Below are positions 33,660 through 41,955 of a DNA stretch of 64,000 bases, piece by piece. Made by a program: the position numbers and the translations under genes. The stretch is from positions 372,001 through 436,000 of the forward strand of contig CAVQUX010000010.1 of the NCBI GenBank assembly GCA_963716925.1, read 5' to 3'. The DNA comes from DAISKN01 sp963716925. GTDB taxonomy: Bacteria > Acidobacteriota > Vicinamibacteria > Marinacidobacterales > SMYC01. Positions within the stretch are counted from its first letter, which is position 1, and each line of letters starts with the position of its first letter. A model generated the notes under the pieces. The model was not told the DNA's origin. It saw only the letters and a program-made list of their open reading frames with translations, and searched no databases.

Positions 33660-35309
33660 ATGAATCGAGCCTATGTCGCACTCGTTTGCTGCCTCGCGTC
33701 TCCCGCCGCGGCACAGAACGCGGCGCCGGGAAACGATGCCATCCGAAAAGAAGCGCTCAAAGCCGACCTGTTCTTCCTCGCGTCCGATGAGATGCAGGGC
33801 CGGCTCACCGAGGATCCCGGCAATCGCATCGCGGCGCTCTTCATCCGCTCACGCTTCGAGCGGCTGGGGCTGAAGCCAATGGGTCCGGAGGAGTCCTTCT
33901 TCCAACCCTACATACTGTCGAAAGCGAGCCTGGCCGAGCCCAACGCCGTCGAGATCGAGGCGGCGTCGGGCTCGGCGCTCGCCTATCGCCTGAAGCAGGA
34001 CTTCTTTCCTCAGGGCTTCAGCGCCAGCGGGAGCGCGGAGGGTGAAGTCGTGTTCGCCGGCTACGGGATTCGAGCGGGGAAGCTCGGACACGACGACATG
34101 AAGGGCGATGCGCTACGCGGCCGGATCGCGCTCGTCTTCGATCACGAGCCGGGAGAGAAGAGCTCGGAGAGCGCCTTCGACGGCGTCGTCACCTCGGAGT
34201 ACTCGCGCGATCTGCGAAAAGCGCTCTACGCCCAGAGAGCCGGAGCCCTCGCCATCCTCTACGTCGCCGACCTGCACAACCATCCCGGCGAGGTGAACTT
34301 CACGGAGCTCGCGGAGCAGGCCTGGCCCGAGACGCCTCGCCGCATGCCTCGACTCTCGCTCGCGCGCTGGACGGACTCGGTGCGCATACCCGCGATCGCC
34401 ATCTCCCCCGCTCTCGCGGCCGCGATCCTCGAGCCCACGGGGAAGAGCCTCGACGAGCTCGCGCGTCTCGCGGAAGCCCCCGGCGGAGCGGCGCCCGTTC
34501 CCGTCCCGTCGCTCCGGGTCGCGGTGAAAGCCGGTGTCGCCCAGGAAGGGATCACCGACCGCAACGTCGTCGCCGCCATCGAGGGAAGCGACCCGCGTTT
34601 GAAAGACGAATGGGTCCTGGTCTGCGCGCACTACGACCACGACGGCGCCGACGAAGGACGGATCTTCAACGGCGCCGACGACGACGGATCGGGAACGGTG
34701 GCGCTCCTGGCCATCGCCGAGGCCTATGCCGAGGCGGCGCTTCAGGGCTCGCGTCCCCGGAGGAGCGTTCTCTTCGCCGCCTGGAACTCCGAGGAGAGAG
34801 GTCTTCTCGGCGCATGGGCCTACGCCGAGAGCCCGCTGATCCCGCTCGAGAGAACCGTCGCCGCTCTGAACATGGACATGATCGGCCGCAACGAAGAGGT
34901 GCCCGAGGGCGGCGGGCGTCGCTTCCGCGGTCTCGAAGTCCAGACCGCGGAGTCCAACCGGAACCGCGTCAACATCCTCGGCCACACCTACAGCCGCGAT
35001 CTCAAGTCGAGAGTCGAGGAGTCGAATCGGATGGTGGAGCTCGAGCTCCTCATGCGCTACGACAACAACGAATCGAACCTCCTAAGGCGGAGCGATCAAT
35101 GGCCGTTCCTCCAGAAAGGCGTTCCCTCTCTCTTCTTCCACACCGGCCTTCATCCCGACTATCACACCGAGTTCGATCGGCCGGAGAAGATCGAGTACGA
35201 GAAGCTCGAGCGCATCGCAAGGCTCGTTCACCAGACGAGCTGGGATCTCGCTTCCGGCGATGGCCGGCCCGCGTTCGACCTCAAGGAGCGCGCCGCGGCG
35301 GCGCCCTGA
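33660..35309 (+). CDS. M28-family zinc aminopeptidase with PA domain
   Basis: A 549-residue exported peptidase. The signal peptide (about 1-18, ending PAAAQ) is followed by a PA insert (about 120-290: EVVFAGYGIRA, GRIALVFDHEPG). The two-zinc site is complete: CAHYDHDG, GADDDGSGTVALL, AWNSEERGLLG with the catalytic Glu pair, LNMDMIGR and the late His in HPDYHTEFD. It removes N-terminal residues from peptides in the periplasm or outside. The ATG at 33660 is 27 bases past the DUF2330 stop. Confidence 0.92.
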   Translation: MNRAYVALVCCLASPAAAQNAAPGNDAIRKEALKADLFFLASDEMQGRLTEDPGNRIAALFIRSRFERLGLKPMGPEESFFQPYILSKASLAEPNAVEIEAASGSALAYRLKQDFFPQGFSASGSAEGEVVFAGYGIRAGKLGHDDMKGDALRGRIALVFDHEPGEKSSESAFDGVVTSEYSRDLRKALYAQRAGALAILYVADLHNHPGEVNFTELAEQAWPETPRRMPRLSLARWTDSVRIPAIAISPALAAAILEPTGKSLDELARLAEAPGGAAPVPVPSLRVAVKAGVAQEGITDRNVVAAIEGSDPRLKDEWVLVCAHYDHDGADEGRIFNGADDDGSGTVALLAIAEAYAEAALQGSRPRRSVLFAAWNSEERGLLGAWAYAESPLIPLERTVAALNMDMIGRNEEVPEGGGRRFRGLEVQTAESNRNRVNILGHTYSRDLKSRVEESNRMVELELLMRYDNNESNLLRRSDQWPFLQKGVPSLFFHTGLHPDYHTEFDRPEKIEYEKLERIARLVHQTSWDLASGDGRPAFDLKERAAAAP

Positions 35310-35316
35310 GCCCCAC

Positions 35317-35904
35317 GTGGAGCTCCCGGAGTTCGATCTATCGGACGTTCACGCGGCGGCGTTCTGCCCCACCTGCGGCGCCGGCTATACCGCCGGACGC
35401 GAACGGTGCGCCGATTGCGACGAGGAGCTCCTGCCGCGCTCCGAGGTCGAGGCGAAGCTGGCCGCGGCCGGCGAGAACCTCGAATCGTCGATCCCCGACG
35501 AGATCGAGTCGCGGGAGACCGCAGTCGAACCGCCGGAGTTCGATCTCTCCGACCCCGATGCCGTCGCCTTCTGTCCGTCCTGCGGGAGCGGCTACCGAGC
35601 CGGAGCCTCTCGCTGCACGGACTGCGATTCCGAGCTCGTCCCGCGCTCGTGGGCCGAGACCCGCGCGGGCGAGCGCCGCGTCGACGATGCGCCAGTCCCG
35701 CTCGCCGATATCGAGAGCTCTTACCGGGCGCACGTCCTGGGATCGCTCCTGAACGACGAAGGCGTTTGGTTCGCGAACGAAACGTCGAGCTCGGGCGCCG
35801 CTCGATTCCTGGTGCATCCGCGCGACCTCGACGTCGCGCGCGACGTGCTTTCGGATCTGGAGCAGTTGCCGGACACTCCCCCGGAGATTCCCGATGAAGA
35901 ATGA
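35317..35904 (+). CDS. Tandem zinc-ribbon protein with DUF2007-like C-terminal domain
   Basis: A 195-residue protein with an internal duplication. PEFDLSDVHAAAFCPTCGAG, then RCADCDEELLPRSEVEAKL, is repeated 60 residues later as PEFDLSDPDAVAFCPSCGSG with RCTDCDSELVPRSWAETRA; each has a CxxC...CxxC zinc site. The last 65 residues (PLADIESSYRAHVLGSLLNDEGVWF...FLVHPRDLDVARDVL) resemble DUF2007 signal-transducing domains. I start it at GTG 35317, 7 bases after the peptidase stop, because the first repeat begins there. A frame start at 35260 inside the peptidase gene is possible. Function unknown. Confidence 0.75.
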   Translation: MELPEFDLSDVHAAAFCPTCGAGYTAGRERCADCDEELLPRSEVEAKLAAAGENLESSIPDEIESRETAVEPPEFDLSDPDAVAFCPSCGSGYRAGASRCTDCDSELVPRSWAETRAGERRVDDAPVPLADIESSYRAHVLGSLLNDEGVWFANETSSSGAARFLVHPRDLDVARDVLSDLEQLPDTPPEIPDEE

Positions 35905-35918
35905 TCGGAGTCTCGGAC

Positions 35919-35964
35919 TTATCCACAGGCGTCTGTTCAAAAATTCTGGATAACATGTGGAGAA
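35919..35964. promoter_or_regulatory. Cluster of three DnaA-box-like 9-mers
   Basis: TTATCCACA at 35919-35927 is a perfect DnaA box. TTATCCAGA on the minus strand at 35945-35953 and TTCTCCACA on the minus strand at 35956-35964 each have one mismatch. All three lie within 46 bases of an AT-rich gap in a GC-rich region. The gap could be a DnaA-responsive control region, a DnaA-titrating site or a vestige of an origin. No dnaA, dnaN or gyr gene is near. Confidence 0.5.
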
Positions 35965-36117
35965 ACTGTGAATTCGTTGTTACTAACGGGTGATACACCA
36001 GATGTTGTGAATGAGGTCGCGGCCGACCACAAAAACTTGTTGACGAGCGCATTTCGCGATGGCACGATGCGGCCTGTGTGTGAACCCGAAGCGATCGCCT
36101 GGAGGTCGGATTTGCTT

Positions 36118-36147
36118 ATGAAGACGAACGGGATTCTTTGGGTTTGA
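36118..36147 (+). other. Possible 9-codon leader ORF before the aconitase terminator
   Basis: ATG 36118 opens MKTNGILWV and a TGA, with GGAGG at 36101-36105 upstream (12-base spacing, rather long). It is followed by two hairpins and a T-tract. It may be chance, but the arrangement resembles a transcription-attenuation leader. A weak promoter-like TTGACG lies at 36041-36046. Confidence 0.25.
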
Positions 36148-36182
36148 TGGGGAGCGGCGTTCTCGCCGTTTCTGCTTCATCC

Positions 36183-36211
36183 AGGCCCGGCGCCCCCCGC
36201 CGGGCCTTTTT
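36183..36211 (+). terminator. Intrinsic terminator upstream of the aconitase gene
   Basis: AGGCCCGGCG and CGCCGGGCCT form a perfect 10-bp stem with a 5-base C loop, followed by TTTTT. A smaller hairpin (CGGCG-TTCT-CGCCG) precedes it at about 36156-36169. Because the gene downstream begins only 28 bases later, it may serve as an attenuator or end a small transcript from the 35.9-36.2 kb gap. Confidence 0.8.
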
Positions 36212-36238
36212 GATTTTCCCTATAATCGGTACGTGACC

Positions 36239-38269
36239 ATGCACGCAATCGAAGGGGCGCGCCGGAAGGACGGCGCAGCCAAGGACGGACTTTCCGCGGG
36301 ACGCTCGGAGGGCTCGCGGAATCTCCCCCGCGTCGTCGAGGGCCGCGCGCTCATCCTCTGGGATCCGAAGCGCCCCGGGCAGAAGCTCGACGCCATCGAC
36401 ACCGATCAGATCACTCCCGCGGCCGACTGCGTCTCGGAGTCTCTCGAGGCCCTCGACGAGAAGTGGAAGGCGGGCGCGTTTCGCTATCTCGTGCCCGATT
36501 TCCGAAAGCGGGTCCACGCGGGCGAGACTTTCGTCATCGCCGGCGATCGCTTCGCCATCGGCTCGTCGCGGGAGATGAGCCCGGCAGGCCTGAAGGCTGT
36601 CGCCGAGGAAGCCGGGCTCGATCTGGTCGTGGTCTGCGCTGACAACATGGGAGACATCTTCCGGCGCAACGCCTTCAACCTCGGGCTCGAGGTGGTGCAG
36701 TCCAAAGAGGCGGTCCGCGACGCGAAGGACGGCGACCGATTCTCCTACGACCGCGAGACCCGGAGACTCACCAATCTTACCCAGGGAAAGACCTATGAGC
36801 CCCTGGCGCTGACGCCGAAGGAAGACGAGATCCGGAGAACCGGGGGTATCTTCGCCGTAGGAAGGCGCGAGCTCGCGAGCTCCATCTCCCGCACCGTCCG
36901 GATCGAATGGCCCGACGGGAAGACCGCGAAGCATCTCACCACGACCGAGCAGATCGCCTGGGCGCATCGAGTCGACAAGGACGCCGAGGTGAAGCCCGGC
37001 GCTACCCTCAGAGTCTACGCCGACCTCCTGCCGGCCTCCGACGGCACCGCGCCCTTCGCCATCCATACCTTCAATCAAATCACCGGCGGTGACACGATCT
37101 ATCCACGGCAGGCCGCGGTCGCGAACGATCACTTCGTGTTCACCGGTGTCGAGGCGGACGACCGGCAGACGTCGATCGGCCGCGATTTCGCGCGGAAGAA
37201 CCGGATGGAGAGGCCGTACTACGCGACTCCCGGTGACGGAATCTTCCACTTCTACTTTCCCGAGCAGGGCCTCATCCTCCCGGGACAGTTCGTTCCCGGT
37301 GCCGACTCCCACAGCCGCGCCTACGGGGCCTACGGCGCCGTCGGAATCGGTGTGGGCTCGACCACCCTCGGATTCGGCTGGTCGACGGGCTACATCTATT
37401 TCACTCTCGCGCCCGCGCGGCGCGTCGTCTTTCGGGGTGCCCTCGAGCCCTGGGTCTCGGGGAAGGACGTCGTACTGGCCCTTCTCGAGCGCTGGGGAGA
37501 GAAGCAGTCGCAGGGCATGTCGGTCGAGTTCGTCGACGAGGGAGGAGCCCTCGGCATCGCCTACCGCAACACCATCTGCAACATGATGGCCGAGGGGGAG
37601 GCGCTGAACGGAATCTTCGCCGCCGACGACGTGACCTACGAATGGTATCGCTCCAAGGGCAGGACCGATCTCCCCTACCCGCGCATCCAGCCGGGCGCTC
37701 TCGCCGGCTACGCAATCGACGAAAGCCTGGATCTCTCCTCCATCCGCCCCATGATCGCGAAACCCTACTCGCCGGGAAACGCGTTTCCCGCGGCCGAGGT
37801 GGCGAAGGAGCGGGTCTCGTTCGACAAGGCCTACATCGGATCCTGCACCAATGGAAGCTACGACGATCTCCTCCAGGCGGCGCTGATCCTGCGCGCGGCC
37901 CGCGAAGCCGGACGCGCCCAAGTGCTCCGGCCGCTCGTGGTATTCCCAGGTTCGGGCGGCGTCAAGCGGGACATCGAGAAGCCCGACCCCCGTCTCGGCG
38001 GAGAGTCGATCGCCTCGGTGCTGAGCTCGGTGGGCGGGCGGATTCGGGATTCCTGGTGCGGCCCCTGTTTCGGCCAGGGGCCCGACGCACTCGCCCCGGG
38101 CGAGACGGCCATCACGTCCTTCAATCGCAACTGGCGAAACCGGATGGGGGTCGGAGGCCTCGGGTATCTCGCGAGCCCGGCGGTGGTCGCCTCCTCCGCC
38201 CTCGTCGGCTACATGGCGCCGCCCACCGAGCTCGGGCTCGAATGGGATCCCGAGAAATTCGGCGTCTGA
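36239..38269 (+). CDS. Aconitase-superfamily hydro-lyase with swivel domain first
   Basis: A 676-residue [4Fe-4S] dehydratase. The LeuD/AcnB-like swivel domain comes first (about 30-165: DAIDTDQITPAADCV, AIGSSREMSPAGLKAVAEE, DNMGDIFRRNAFNLGLEV). The cluster-binding domains follow (about 270-676: GADSHSRAYGAYGAVGIGVG, YIGSCTNGSYDDL and DSWCGPCFGQG with the three cluster cysteines, then TSFNRNWRNRMG). This is the AcnB order minus the N-terminal HEAT domain and the reverse of ordinary aconitase. The substrate could be citrate, isopropylmalate or a relative. TATAAT at 36221-36226 lies just upstream, giving a leaderless or near-leaderless transcript; ATG 36239 is used, GTG 36233 is possible. ETF-QO follows with a one-base stop/start overlap. 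Confidence 0.88.
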   Translation: MHAIEGARRKDGAAKDGLSAGRSEGSRNLPRVVEGRALILWDPKRPGQKLDAIDTDQITPAADCVSESLEALDEKWKAGAFRYLVPDFRKRVHAGETFVIAGDRFAIGSSREMSPAGLKAVAEEAGLDLVVVCADNMGDIFRRNAFNLGLEVVQSKEAVRDAKDGDRFSYDRETRRLTNLTQGKTYEPLALTPKEDEIRRTGGIFAVGRRELASSISRTVRIEWPDGKTAKHLTTTEQIAWAHRVDKDAEVKPGATLRVYADLLPASDGTAPFAIHTFNQITGGDTIYPRQAAVANDHFVFTGVEADDRQTSIGRDFARKNRMERPYYATPGDGIFHFYFPEQGLILPGQFVPGADSHSRAYGAYGAVGIGVGSTTLGFGWSTGYIYFTLAPARRVVFRGALEPWVSGKDVVLALLERWGEKQSQGMSVEFVDEGGALGIAYRNTICNMMAEGEALNGIFAADDVTYEWYRSKGRTDLPYPRIQPGALAGYAIDESLDLSSIRPMIAKPYSPGNAFPAAEVAKERVSFDKAYIGSCTNGSYDDLLQAALILRAAREAGRAQVLRPLVVFPGSGGVKRDIEKPDPRLGGESIASVLSSVGGRIRDSWCGPCFGQGPDALAPGETAITSFNRNWRNRMGVGGLGYLASPAVVASSALVGYMAPPTELGLEWDPEKFGV

Positions 38270-39915
38270 TGGCGAAGAACTTCGTTCCCGCCGACCACCA
38301 GCTCCCGCTCCCGGTGGACCAGCTCATCTCGACATCGAAGCCCGGCGAGGAAGCGGTGCCGATGGACGTCCTCTTCGTGGGGGCCGGGCCCGCGGGCCTC
38401 GCGGGCGCCATCGAGCTCGCGCGCCTCGTCAAGAACGATCCGTCCCTCGGGCCGATCGAGATCGGCGTTCTGGAGAAGTCGGAGGAGCTCGGACAGCATT
38501 GCCTGTCGGGCGCCGTGGTGAATCCCATCTCCTTCCGCCAGCTCTTCCCCGAGCTCCGGGACGAGGACTTCCCGTTTCGCGCCCCCGTCGATCGCGAGCG
38601 CGTCTACCTCGTCACCGAGTCCAACTCGATACGCCTTCCCACCCCTCCGACGATGGCGAACCATGGCAACTACCTGGCTTCCGTCAGCGAGATCGTCCGA
38701 TGGCTCGGGACCCGGGCCACGGATCTCGGAGTGAACCTGTTCACCGGGTTTCCCGCGGACTCGCTCCTGGTGGAGGAGGAGCGGGTCATCGGCGTGCGTA
38801 CTGCGCCCGCGGGTCTCACCCGCGAGGGAAAACCGGGGCCGGCCTACGCGCCTCCGACGGACGTCACCGCGAAGGCGACGGTGCTCTCGGAGGGAACGCG
38901 CGGACCGCTCACCCAGGCCTACCTGAGCTGGCGGAAGATCGCGTCGCCCAATCCACAGATCTTCGCCCTCGGCGTCAAGGAGCTCTGGGAAGTGAAACGG
39001 CCCCTCGACGCCGTGATTCACACGCTCGGATGGCCGCTTCCTCGAACCGCGTTCGGCGGAAGCTTCTTCTATCCCCTCGGGCCGAACCTGGTCGCGATTG
39101 GAATCGTCGTCGGCCTGGACTACCGGGAATCCTCGCTGGACGTCCACGGACTCCTGCAACGATTGAAGACCCACCCGCTCTTCCGCCCTTACCTCGAGGG
39201 AGGAGAGATGGTCGAATGGGGCGCGAAGACGATACCCGAGGGCGGGTACTACTCGCTTCCCGAGAGGATGTCGGGCGACGGCCTGCTGATCGCGGGCGAC
39301 GCCGCGGGCTTCGTGGACGTTCCCTCGCTCAAGGGAATCCACTACGCGATGAAGTCCGGGATGCTCGCCGCCCGGACCCTCTACGATGCGCTGAAGAAGA
39401 ACGACACGTCGAAGTCGGTCCTCCAGTCCTACGATTCGGCGATCCGGGAGAGCTTCATACGCTACGACCTCTATCGCACGCGCAACATGAGACTCGCGTT
39501 CAAATCCGGTTTCTACGCCGGAGGTCTCAAGGCCGGTCTCATGACCGTGAGCCGCGGAGCGCTGCTCGGCTCCCGGATTCCAGTCGAGGAGGACGCTCGC
39601 GAGCCGAAGACGGTCACTCCGTCGAAGGAGCTCAAGCCGGACGGCAAGCTGACGGTCTCGAAGCTCGACGGAGTCTTCCGTTCGGGCAACAACACCAGGG
39701 ACGACGCTCCTTCGCACCTCCTCGTCGAGGAGAACCTTCCTCTCGAAGTCCAGAGGCTCTACGTCGATATGTGCCCCGCCGGAGTCTACGAGCAGCAGGA
39801 CGGGAAGCTCGTGGTGAACGCCTCGAACTGCGTCGACTGCAAGGCCGCCGACGTGCTCGGCCCGCGCTGGAGGCCGCGCGAGGGCGGCGCGGGAACGAAG
39901 TACAAGAGGATGTGA
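38269..39915 (+). CDS. Electron-transfer flavoprotein:ubiquinone oxidoreductase, one cluster cysteine missing
   Basis: A 548-residue membrane-associated flavoprotein that passes electrons from ETF to quinone. The FAD site is VLFVGAGPAGLAGAIELARL. FAD and quinone segments include SGAVVNPISFRQLFPEL, LPTPPTMANHGNYLASVSEI and LLIAGDAAGFVDVPSLKGIHYAMKSG (spanning two neighbouring motifs). The C-terminal ferredoxin-like domain normally has Cys-Pro-Ala-Gly and then NCxxCKxCD. Here it reads MCPAGVYEQ and NCVDCKAADV, so the fourth Cys is Ala. The [4Fe-4S] cluster is therefore altered or absent. The gene is linked to the aconitase by a TGATG junction. The acyl-CoA dehydrogenase at 18139 would feed this pathway. 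Confidence 0.93.
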   Translation: MAKNFVPADHQLPLPVDQLISTSKPGEEAVPMDVLFVGAGPAGLAGAIELARLVKNDPSLGPIEIGVLEKSEELGQHCLSGAVVNPISFRQLFPELRDEDFPFRAPVDRERVYLVTESNSIRLPTPPTMANHGNYLASVSEIVRWLGTRATDLGVNLFTGFPADSLLVEEERVIGVRTAPAGLTREGKPGPAYAPPTDVTAKATVLSEGTRGPLTQAYLSWRKIASPNPQIFALGVKELWEVKRPLDAVIHTLGWPLPRTAFGGSFFYPLGPNLVAIGIVVGLDYRESSLDVHGLLQRLKTHPLFRPYLEGGEMVEWGAKTIPEGGYYSLPERMSGDGLLIAGDAAGFVDVPSLKGIHYAMKSGMLAARTLYDALKKNDTSKSVLQSYDSAIRESFIRYDLYRTRNMRLAFKSGFYAGGLKAGLMTVSRGALLGSRIPVEEDAREPKTVTPSKELKPDGKLTVSKLDGVFRSGNNTRDDAPSHLLVEENLPLEVQRLYVDMCPAGVYEQQDGKLVVNASNCVDCKAADVLGPRWRPREGGAGTKYKRM

Positions 39916-39924
39916 CCCAAGCCC

Positions 39925-40737
39925 ATGCGTCTTCCCCCGGCACTGATTCTCGTCGCCGTCGCGGCCTGCGCTCCCGAGAGTCACGTGGCGGAATCGACCG
40001 CGGCCCCTCCCCCCGTCCTCACCTTCGAGATGCAGTCCCGGGAGATGACCTCCGAGGACTGCGTCGCCGGGAGCGAGGGCTGCACCTATATCCGGTTCGA
40101 CTACCCCACCATCGTCGAAGCGCCCGTCGGTGCGAAGGTCGAGGCGGTGGCTTCCGCCATAAACGGATTCCTCGAAGCGCCGCTTCATCCGGATGAGCCG
40201 CCGACGAGCGTCAACGCGCTCATGGCCCGGTTCCTCTCGGACTACGCGGCGTTCAAGGCGGCCCAGCCGACGTCGGCGCAGACCTGGTTTATCGAGCGGA
40301 AGGCGTTCGTTCTGAGGAGCACGCCGAGTCTATTGAGCCTCAGCTTCTCGGAGCGGTCGTACCTCGGAGGGGCTCACGGCTTGGCGACGGTCCACTACTT
40401 GAACCTCGACCCCGTGACCGGCGCGAAGAAAGTGCTGACCGACCTGCTCGTGGAAGGAGCTCTCCCCGAGGCCATCGCTCTCGCGGAGTCGCGCTTCCGC
40501 GAGGTTCGGGGCGTCGCCGAGGGCACGACGCTGAAAGATGCCGGGTTCACCTTCGAGAACGACACCTTCGTCCTCTCCGACAACTTTGCGCTGCGAGACG
40601 ACGGGCTCGCCTTCTACTACAACCCCTACGACGTCGCCCCCTATGCGCTCGGGCCCACCGAGATCGTGCTGAGTCCCGACGAAGCCCGTCCCCTGTTGAA
40701 GCCCGCGTACGCCCTGAAGAAAAGCACGACACCCTAA
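39925..40737 (+). CDS. DUF3298/PdaC-RsiV-type lipoprotein
   Basis: A 270-residue lipoprotein with signal and lipobox ILVAVAACAPE. The mature part has a DUF4163-like N-terminal half (YIRFDYPTIVEAPVGAKVEAV) and a DUF3298-like C-terminal half (LSFSERSYLGGAHGLATVHYLNLD, FALRDDGLAFYYNPYDVAPYA), as in RsiV and PdaC. These domains often bind lysozyme or peptidoglycan in other bacteria; here the role is unknown. It begins 9 bases after the ETF-QO stop and may be co-transcribed. Confidence 0.85.
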   Translation: MRLPPALILVAVAACAPESHVAESTAAPPPVLTFEMQSREMTSEDCVAGSEGCTYIRFDYPTIVEAPVGAKVEAVASAINGFLEAPLHPDEPPTSVNALMARFLSDYAAFKAAQPTSAQTWFIERKAFVLRSTPSLLSLSFSERSYLGGAHGLATVHYLNLDPVTGAKKVLTDLLVEGALPEAIALAESRFREVRGVAEGTTLKDAGFTFENDTFVLSDNFALRDDGLAFYYNPYDVAPYALGPTEIVLSPDEARPLLKPAYALKKSTTP

Positions 40738-40745
40738 TATTTCTT

Positions 40746-40763
40746 CTTTGCGTCTTTGCGTTC
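40746..40763. repeat. CTTTGCGTCTTTGCG repeat between convergent stops
   Basis: CTTTGCGTCTTTGCGTTC in the 36-base gap between the convergent stops at 40737 and 40774 is one arm of the element seen as a perfect inverted repeat at 9232-9358. It always sits at the 3' ends of converging genes in this window. Confidence 0.6.
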
Positions 40764-40773
40764 TTCCCCGGTT

Positions 40774-41301
40774 TTAGACCGGGACCACCTTCGCGCCGCA
40801 GCGGGAACAGTGCGGCCGCCTTTGTCCCACCCGCCCGATCCATTCGCAGGACGGGCAGCGTCCTTCGAAGTAGCCCTGATTGATGTCTTCGAGGAGCGGC
40901 TTGTGACGGAGGTAGTGGAGCACCACTCTCTTGTAGTTCTTGAGGGCGTCCGCCGAGGTCGCGTCGCGGTCGATCTCGATACCCATGGCATCGGCGGTGT
41001 TCGGTTCCTTGCTGAGGAGGACGCGGCGAACCGTCCCGGTCAGCGCGAAGGGCGGCGCGACCTCGGGGTACCCGTCGAAGCCGATGCTCACGCGGTCCCC
41101 CACCTGGACCGGCGTCGTCGATTCCACCGCGAGCCCCGGAAGGTTGACGTCGCGAACGCGGGCGTCTCGGATCTCCCGGTCGTTCACCTTGATTCGTACG
41201 GAAATGGGGAGCGGCAGGCGCCTGCCGGAGCGCCGCTCCGGCTTCGCGCCCGGCCGCGCGGTGACGGCCGGCGGAGCCTTCTCCTTGCTGAATAAACCCA
41301 T
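40774..41301 (-). CDS. PilZ domain with C-terminal zinc ribbon
   Basis: A 175-residue protein. The PilZ domain (about 20-125) carries RRSGRRLPLPISVRI and VRDVNLPGLAVES; the usual DxSxGG is changed to DVNLPGL, so c-di-GMP binding is uncertain. The C-terminus CPSCEWIGRVGQRRPHCSRC is a four-Cys zinc ribbon. ATG 41301 has a GGAGG ribosome site 7 bases upstream. An in-frame start at 41394 would overlap the divergent promoter region. It is divergent from the lipoprotein gene at 41419. Confidence 0.85.
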   Translation of the reverse strand: MGLFSKEKAPPAVTARPGAKPERRSGRRLPLPISVRIKVNDREIRDARVRDVNLPGLAVESTTPVQVGDRVSIGFDGYPEVAPPFALTGTVRRVLLSKEPNTADAMGIEIDRDATSADALKNYKRVVLHYLRHKPLLEDINQGYFEGRCPSCEWIGRVGQRRPHCSRCGAKVVPV

Positions 41302-41418
41302 GGCGCACCTCCAGCGGGGAAACTGCGCCAGGACCAGACGGATTATAGGATCGCCGAGGCGCCAGGGGCCAGCGTCCCCCGGATGCCGCAGCAAGAGGTT
41401 CGCGCTAAAGTAGCTCGT

Positions 41419-41916
41419 ATGAAGCGATTTCGATTCTTACTCGGCACCCTCGCCCTTTTCACCCTAAGCTGTGCGCAGGACTCCCCGACCGCTTCGTCGG
41501 CGCGCGTAGTCGACGCGGGGTCCTCGTTCGGTTTCTGCATCGGCCCTTGCCGCACCGAGCTGCAGCTTTCCGGCGAGTCCCTCGCGGTTCGGGTGACGGA
41601 CCGCACCGGCAATCAGGCGATCGCCCAGAACCGCGGGCGCCTCACGTCCCGAGGCTCGGCCCGCCTCGCGGGTCTATCCGCCTCGCTTCCCGACAATCTC
41701 CTCGAGCAGTACGGGTGTCCGGATTGCGCCGACGGCGGCGCCTCCTGGCTGACGGTCGCCCGCGAGAGCGGGACGCGAAAGACGGAGTACGAGTACGGCA
41801 AACCGCCTTCGGAGCTCGCGGCAATGGACGAGTTCCTCGCGAGCGTGATGCAGGCCCTTCGCGAGTGCCGGGAGACGTCCGACGTGGCCCTCGAGGCCGG
41901 CTGCACTCCTACTTGA
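41419..41916 (+). CDS. Cys-containing lipoprotein, unknown family
   Basis: I do not recognise this 165-residue protein. The signal ends LALFTLSCAQD, a good lipobox. The mature part has two Cys pairs (FCIGPCRTELQLSG and YGCPDCADGGASW) and late cysteines (LRECRET, EAGCTPT), which suggests disulfides in the periplasm. A beta-rich middle reads ELQLSGESLAVRVTDR. The MFS transporter follows after 39 bases. Confidence 0.7.
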   Translation: MKRFRFLLGTLALFTLSCAQDSPTASSARVVDAGSSFGFCIGPCRTELQLSGESLAVRVTDRTGNQAIAQNRGRLTSRGSARLAGLSASLPDNLLEQYGCPDCADGGASWLTVARESGTRKTEYEYGKPPSELAAMDEFLASVMQALRECRETSDVALEAGCTPT

Positions 41917-41955
41917 GCTCGTTGAGGGGTCCGCGGCGAGCCTGAAGGGATCCGC

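Noticed and set aside
35905..36232. The DnaA-box-rich gap as the chromosomal origin
   Set aside because: Only three boxes, no dnaA/dnaN/gyrB/rpmH/parAB neighbours and no strand change of genes around it; kept as a regulatory finding instead.
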